Positions 25,231 through 27,102 of a stretch of 27,102 nt of DNA are shown here, in pieces; within the stretch, counting starts at the first letter, position 1, and the number at the start of each line of letters is the position of its first letter. Source of the DNA: CAJXZP01 sp964195485 (lineage in GTDB: Bacteria > Bacteroidota > Bacteroidia > Flavobacteriales_G > Salibacteraceae). The DNA is taken from NCBI GenBank assembly GCA_964195485.1, contig CAXMPG010000134.1, forward strand, positions 1-27,102. The letters are read 5' to 3'. The notes below the pieces were generated by a model. That model made no database searches. It was not told where the DNA came from and worked only from the letters and a program-made list of their open reading frames with translations. A program made the position numbers and the translations under genes.

Positions 25231-25605
25231 TTACTGTTGCAATTTTTGGCCCCAATCAATGATTTCTTCCTCACAATTTCCAGTTCCTTCTACTTTTTGG
25301 TGAACGGTTCCCGTATAAATGCTGCCGACTCTAATATTATTATTCACTACAAAGTCTAAATCGGTTTTCACATTTCTAACTTCCCCCATAGTATGTGAAC
25401 CTTCTGCGTAAGAGATGTTTCCATCAAAATCAACTAAAATAATATATAAGTTGTCATCCGCAGGGTCTGGTGATACATCAAGAACATGCATATTGAATTT
25501 TTCTGAGGTATAGTCGCAAGGTCCTGTACTGGAATTGGTTGAACAAGACGCTAAAACACTAATGAAAGAAACAACGGTAAAAACGGACTGAATAATTTTA
25601 GACAT
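25231..25605 (-). CDS. Small putative lipoprotein
   Basis: The ATG at 25603-25605 is preferred over a TTG two codons upstream. It gives 124 residues with a signal peptide ending in the lipobox LASC, so the mature protein would begin at Cys about 21 and be lipid-anchored. The rest is beta-rich with a CDYTSEKFNMHVLDVSPDPADDNL opening and a VNNNIRVGSIYTGTVHQKVEGTGNCEEEIIDW end; two further cysteines may form a disulfide. No family recognised. First gene of the meaB operon. Confidence 0.8.
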   Translation of the reverse strand: MSKIIQSVFTVVSFISVLASCSTNSSTGPCDYTSEKFNMHVLDVSPDPADDNLYIILVDFDGNISYAEGSHTMGEVRNVKTDLDFVVNNNIRVGSIYTGTVHQKVEGTGNCEEEIIDWGQKLQQ

Positions 25606-25702
25606 AAACAATGGTACTATGTTGAATTTATTTGAATTCGCAAATTAACAATTCTCTGTTTTAAATAATCATTAAGGACTCCTAAATACACGTAAAATTT
25701 CT

Positions 25703-25710
25703 TAAATTTG
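25703..25710 (+). promoter_or_regulatory. Bacteroidota -7 box TAAATTTG
   Basis: Exact TAnnTTTG match, 19 bp before the first ATG (25730) and 34 bp before the second (25745). No clear -33 TTG. Confidence 0.55.
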
Positions 25711-25729
25711 TACAGGTCTCCTTTAGGGT

Positions 25730-27088
25730 ATGAGGCTTTTGAATATGCAAGAAACTCCAATTAAAGAAACATTAAGTACGCTAATCTTAGATACGAAATT
25801 GTCTAAGACCGAATACCGTAATGTCTGGATGGTTAGAGTGATAGGTCTGATTATTGTTTTTCTAGCCCTAGATGTGAATGATAATTTTGTATCTGAAAAC
25901 TTACCTAGAAAGAATAGTAAATGGGCGACTAATTGGATTGCCACCAATGAGATGAATTCTCCTTACACTTCCGAAGTAACAGATTCAAAACCATTGTTTG
26001 CTTCTACAAAAAGGCTTGAAAATGATGAAACCGGTAACATTGACGTAACAAAGACTCCTTTGTTAGCGCAAAATGTAATCTCTTTTCAGGAAACTAAAAT
26101 TAAATCTAAATCGAGTGCTTCTCAGGAAGTAAAATCAAATCATACTTCTACGCTAATCGGTATTAATTCTACCAATAGATTAATATTAGCATCAAATAAA
26201 ACGGATTTAACTTTTTCAGAACAATACAGTATACCAGAAGTTGTTGAAATAAGTACAGCCATAAATTATCAGGGTCAATTAGAATACAATTACTGGCTGG
26301 CTGCTCAAAATAAGGTGTTGGATAATCAAAATAACATCAGTAATACCAAATGGATGGCTAGAGGTACTATTGGACCTCAATACTCACAAGGAGCTGTTAG
26401 TCAGCCTAGCGCAAATACGTATGTCAGTGCGAGTAATATTAATAATATGAAAACGGAGTCGGAAGGAGTGAGTGCTACTAAATCAAATAATGCATTTTCA
26501 GCCATGTTAAATGTTGGTATGTCCTTAGGTTCAAACATGCAGCTTTTATCGGGCTTAAATTTTAGCCAGATGGATGGAGCACATTCTGCGTATTATGACT
26601 CGGAAGTTTTAAAATCACAAAATATTATTACGACCGAAGTTAACACCGCAGAAAACGGAGTGAAGACAACCGGTTTTGTAGAAGAAGATGTGTTGTATAC
26701 AAATTATTTTTCAGATACTTTACGTGCTAATTACCGAGTTACAAGTCTTGAAATTCCATTGGTTTTGAAATATAATTTCGGGAAGAACAAATTGAGTTAC
26801 TTTTTGTCTTCCGGGGTATCTGCCAATTTAGGAAACTCCTATTCCGCATATTTCAAGTCTAATGAAATTGGTTCGGGTGATATTACCGAAACTAAGTATG
26901 GTGTTAACTCTGTTAATTTACTGTTGGGCTTTGGAATGGAATATAGGGCTACTTCAAAAATTACTATTCAGTTATCACCAGGATATAAATACGGAATTCC
27001 GGTTTCTAATTCTTCGGTGTTTCAAACACCCGTGTCTTCTTTAGGCCTTTTTACTGGATTGAGTTATTACTTCGGCTCTGCTCAGTAA
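25730..27088 (+). CDS. Inner-membrane-anchored protein with outer-membrane-type beta-barrel domain
   Basis: 452 residues (or 447 if the start is ATG 25745, which leaves a more normal leader after the -7 box). The N-terminus is a short charged cytoplasmic-like part, then a single hydrophobic segment (about 33-48, WMVRVIGLIIVFLALDV). A long Ser/Asn/Lys-rich linker (50-200) leads to a C-terminal region (about 245-452) with the strand pattern of PorT-like or OMP_b-brl_2 barrels: AMLNVGMSLGSNMQLLSGLNF, SLEIPLVLKYNFGKNKLSYFLSSGVSANLG, NLLLGFGMEYRATSKITIQLSPGYKYG, and an aromatic end SLGLFTGLSYYFGS. Similar fusions are common next to ECF sigma factors in Bacteroidota, but none is in this window. Function unknown. 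Divergent from the meaB operon. Confidence 0.8.
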   Translation: MRLLNMQETPIKETLSTLILDTKLSKTEYRNVWMVRVIGLIIVFLALDVNDNFVSENLPRKNSKWATNWIATNEMNSPYTSEVTDSKPLFASTKRLENDETGNIDVTKTPLLAQNVISFQETKIKSKSSASQEVKSNHTSTLIGINSTNRLILASNKTDLTFSEQYSIPEVVEISTAINYQGQLEYNYWLAAQNKVLDNQNNISNTKWMARGTIGPQYSQGAVSQPSANTYVSASNINNMKTESEGVSATKSNNAFSAMLNVGMSLGSNMQLLSGLNFSQMDGAHSAYYDSEVLKSQNIITTEVNTAENGVKTTGFVEEDVLYTNYFSDTLRANYRVTSLEIPLVLKYNFGKNKLSYFLSSGVSANLGNSYSAYFKSNEIGSGDITETKYGVNSVNLLLGFGMEYRATSKITIQLSPGYKYGIPVSNSSVFQTPVSSLGLFTGLSYYFGSAQ

Positions 27089-27102
27089 GCCGTAATAAAT
27101 GA

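Noticed and set aside
1..27102. CRISPR array, tRNA or rRNA gene
   Set aside because: No regularly spaced direct repeats and no recognisable tRNA or rRNA segments seen; a tRNAscan and cmscan run would settle this.

Overview
This window comes from a low-GC (roughly 37-40% by eye) member of the Bacteroidota, most likely of the class Flavobacteriia. The signs are a secreted protease with a type IX secretion (T9SS) C-terminal sorting domain, outer-membrane beta-barrels with SPOR-like tails, a PafA-type phosphatase, genes without Shine-Dalgarno sequences, and four exact copies of the Bacteroidota -7 promoter box TAnnTTTG upstream of genes. No genus can be assigned. I see no rRNA, tRNA, CRISPR array, plasmid or phage module.

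Left part (1-9900, mostly + strand). A PafA-like alkaline phosphatase truncated by the window edge is followed by a frameshifted IS200-like (REP-associated tyrosine) transposase on the minus strand and a hairpin-rich non-coding stretch that looks like a REP-type element. Next is a very long single-chain pyruvate:ferredoxin oxidoreductase (1549 aa, about 300 more than usual) with a clear terminator, then a small Cys-rich helical protein of HEPN-like appearance. A 337-bp gene-free stretch with two perfect hairpins precedes a LamG/SH3-like/multi-TM membrane protein. Two tandem terminator structures close this part.

Middle part (9900-21700, mostly - strand). It holds an M4 (thermolysin-type) multidomain protease exported by T9SS, an 82-aa unknown gene whose stop codon overlaps that of a convergent MFS transporter, and a divergent AIM24/TIGR00266 protein. 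A second bidirectional terminator follows. Beyond it, on the minus strand, lie a DUF1573 protein, an S41 C-terminal processing protease, a beta-barrel/thrombospondin-3/SPOR protein with a TTG start, and a second SPOR protein carrying a tandem beta-domain duplication. The last two look like an envelope pair linking outer membrane and peptidoglycan.

Right part (21700-27102). murQ and a LOG-family gene are separated by 2 nt (cell-wall amino sugar salvage plus nucleotide-monophosphate hydrolysis). A second minus-strand operon encodes a lipoprotein, the MeaB/ArgK GTPase and a pentapeptide-repeat protein. A divergent gene with an exact promoter box encodes an inner-membrane segment joined to an outer-membrane-type beta-barrel.

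Most of the window is ordinary core Bacteroidota content. The best leads are the enlarged PFOR, the SPOR-domain envelope pair with the duplicated 'VWM..PE' domain, the terminator-like hairpin filling the S41 protease leader, the transposase with its adjacent repeat, and the small gene with a palindrome just before its start codon.
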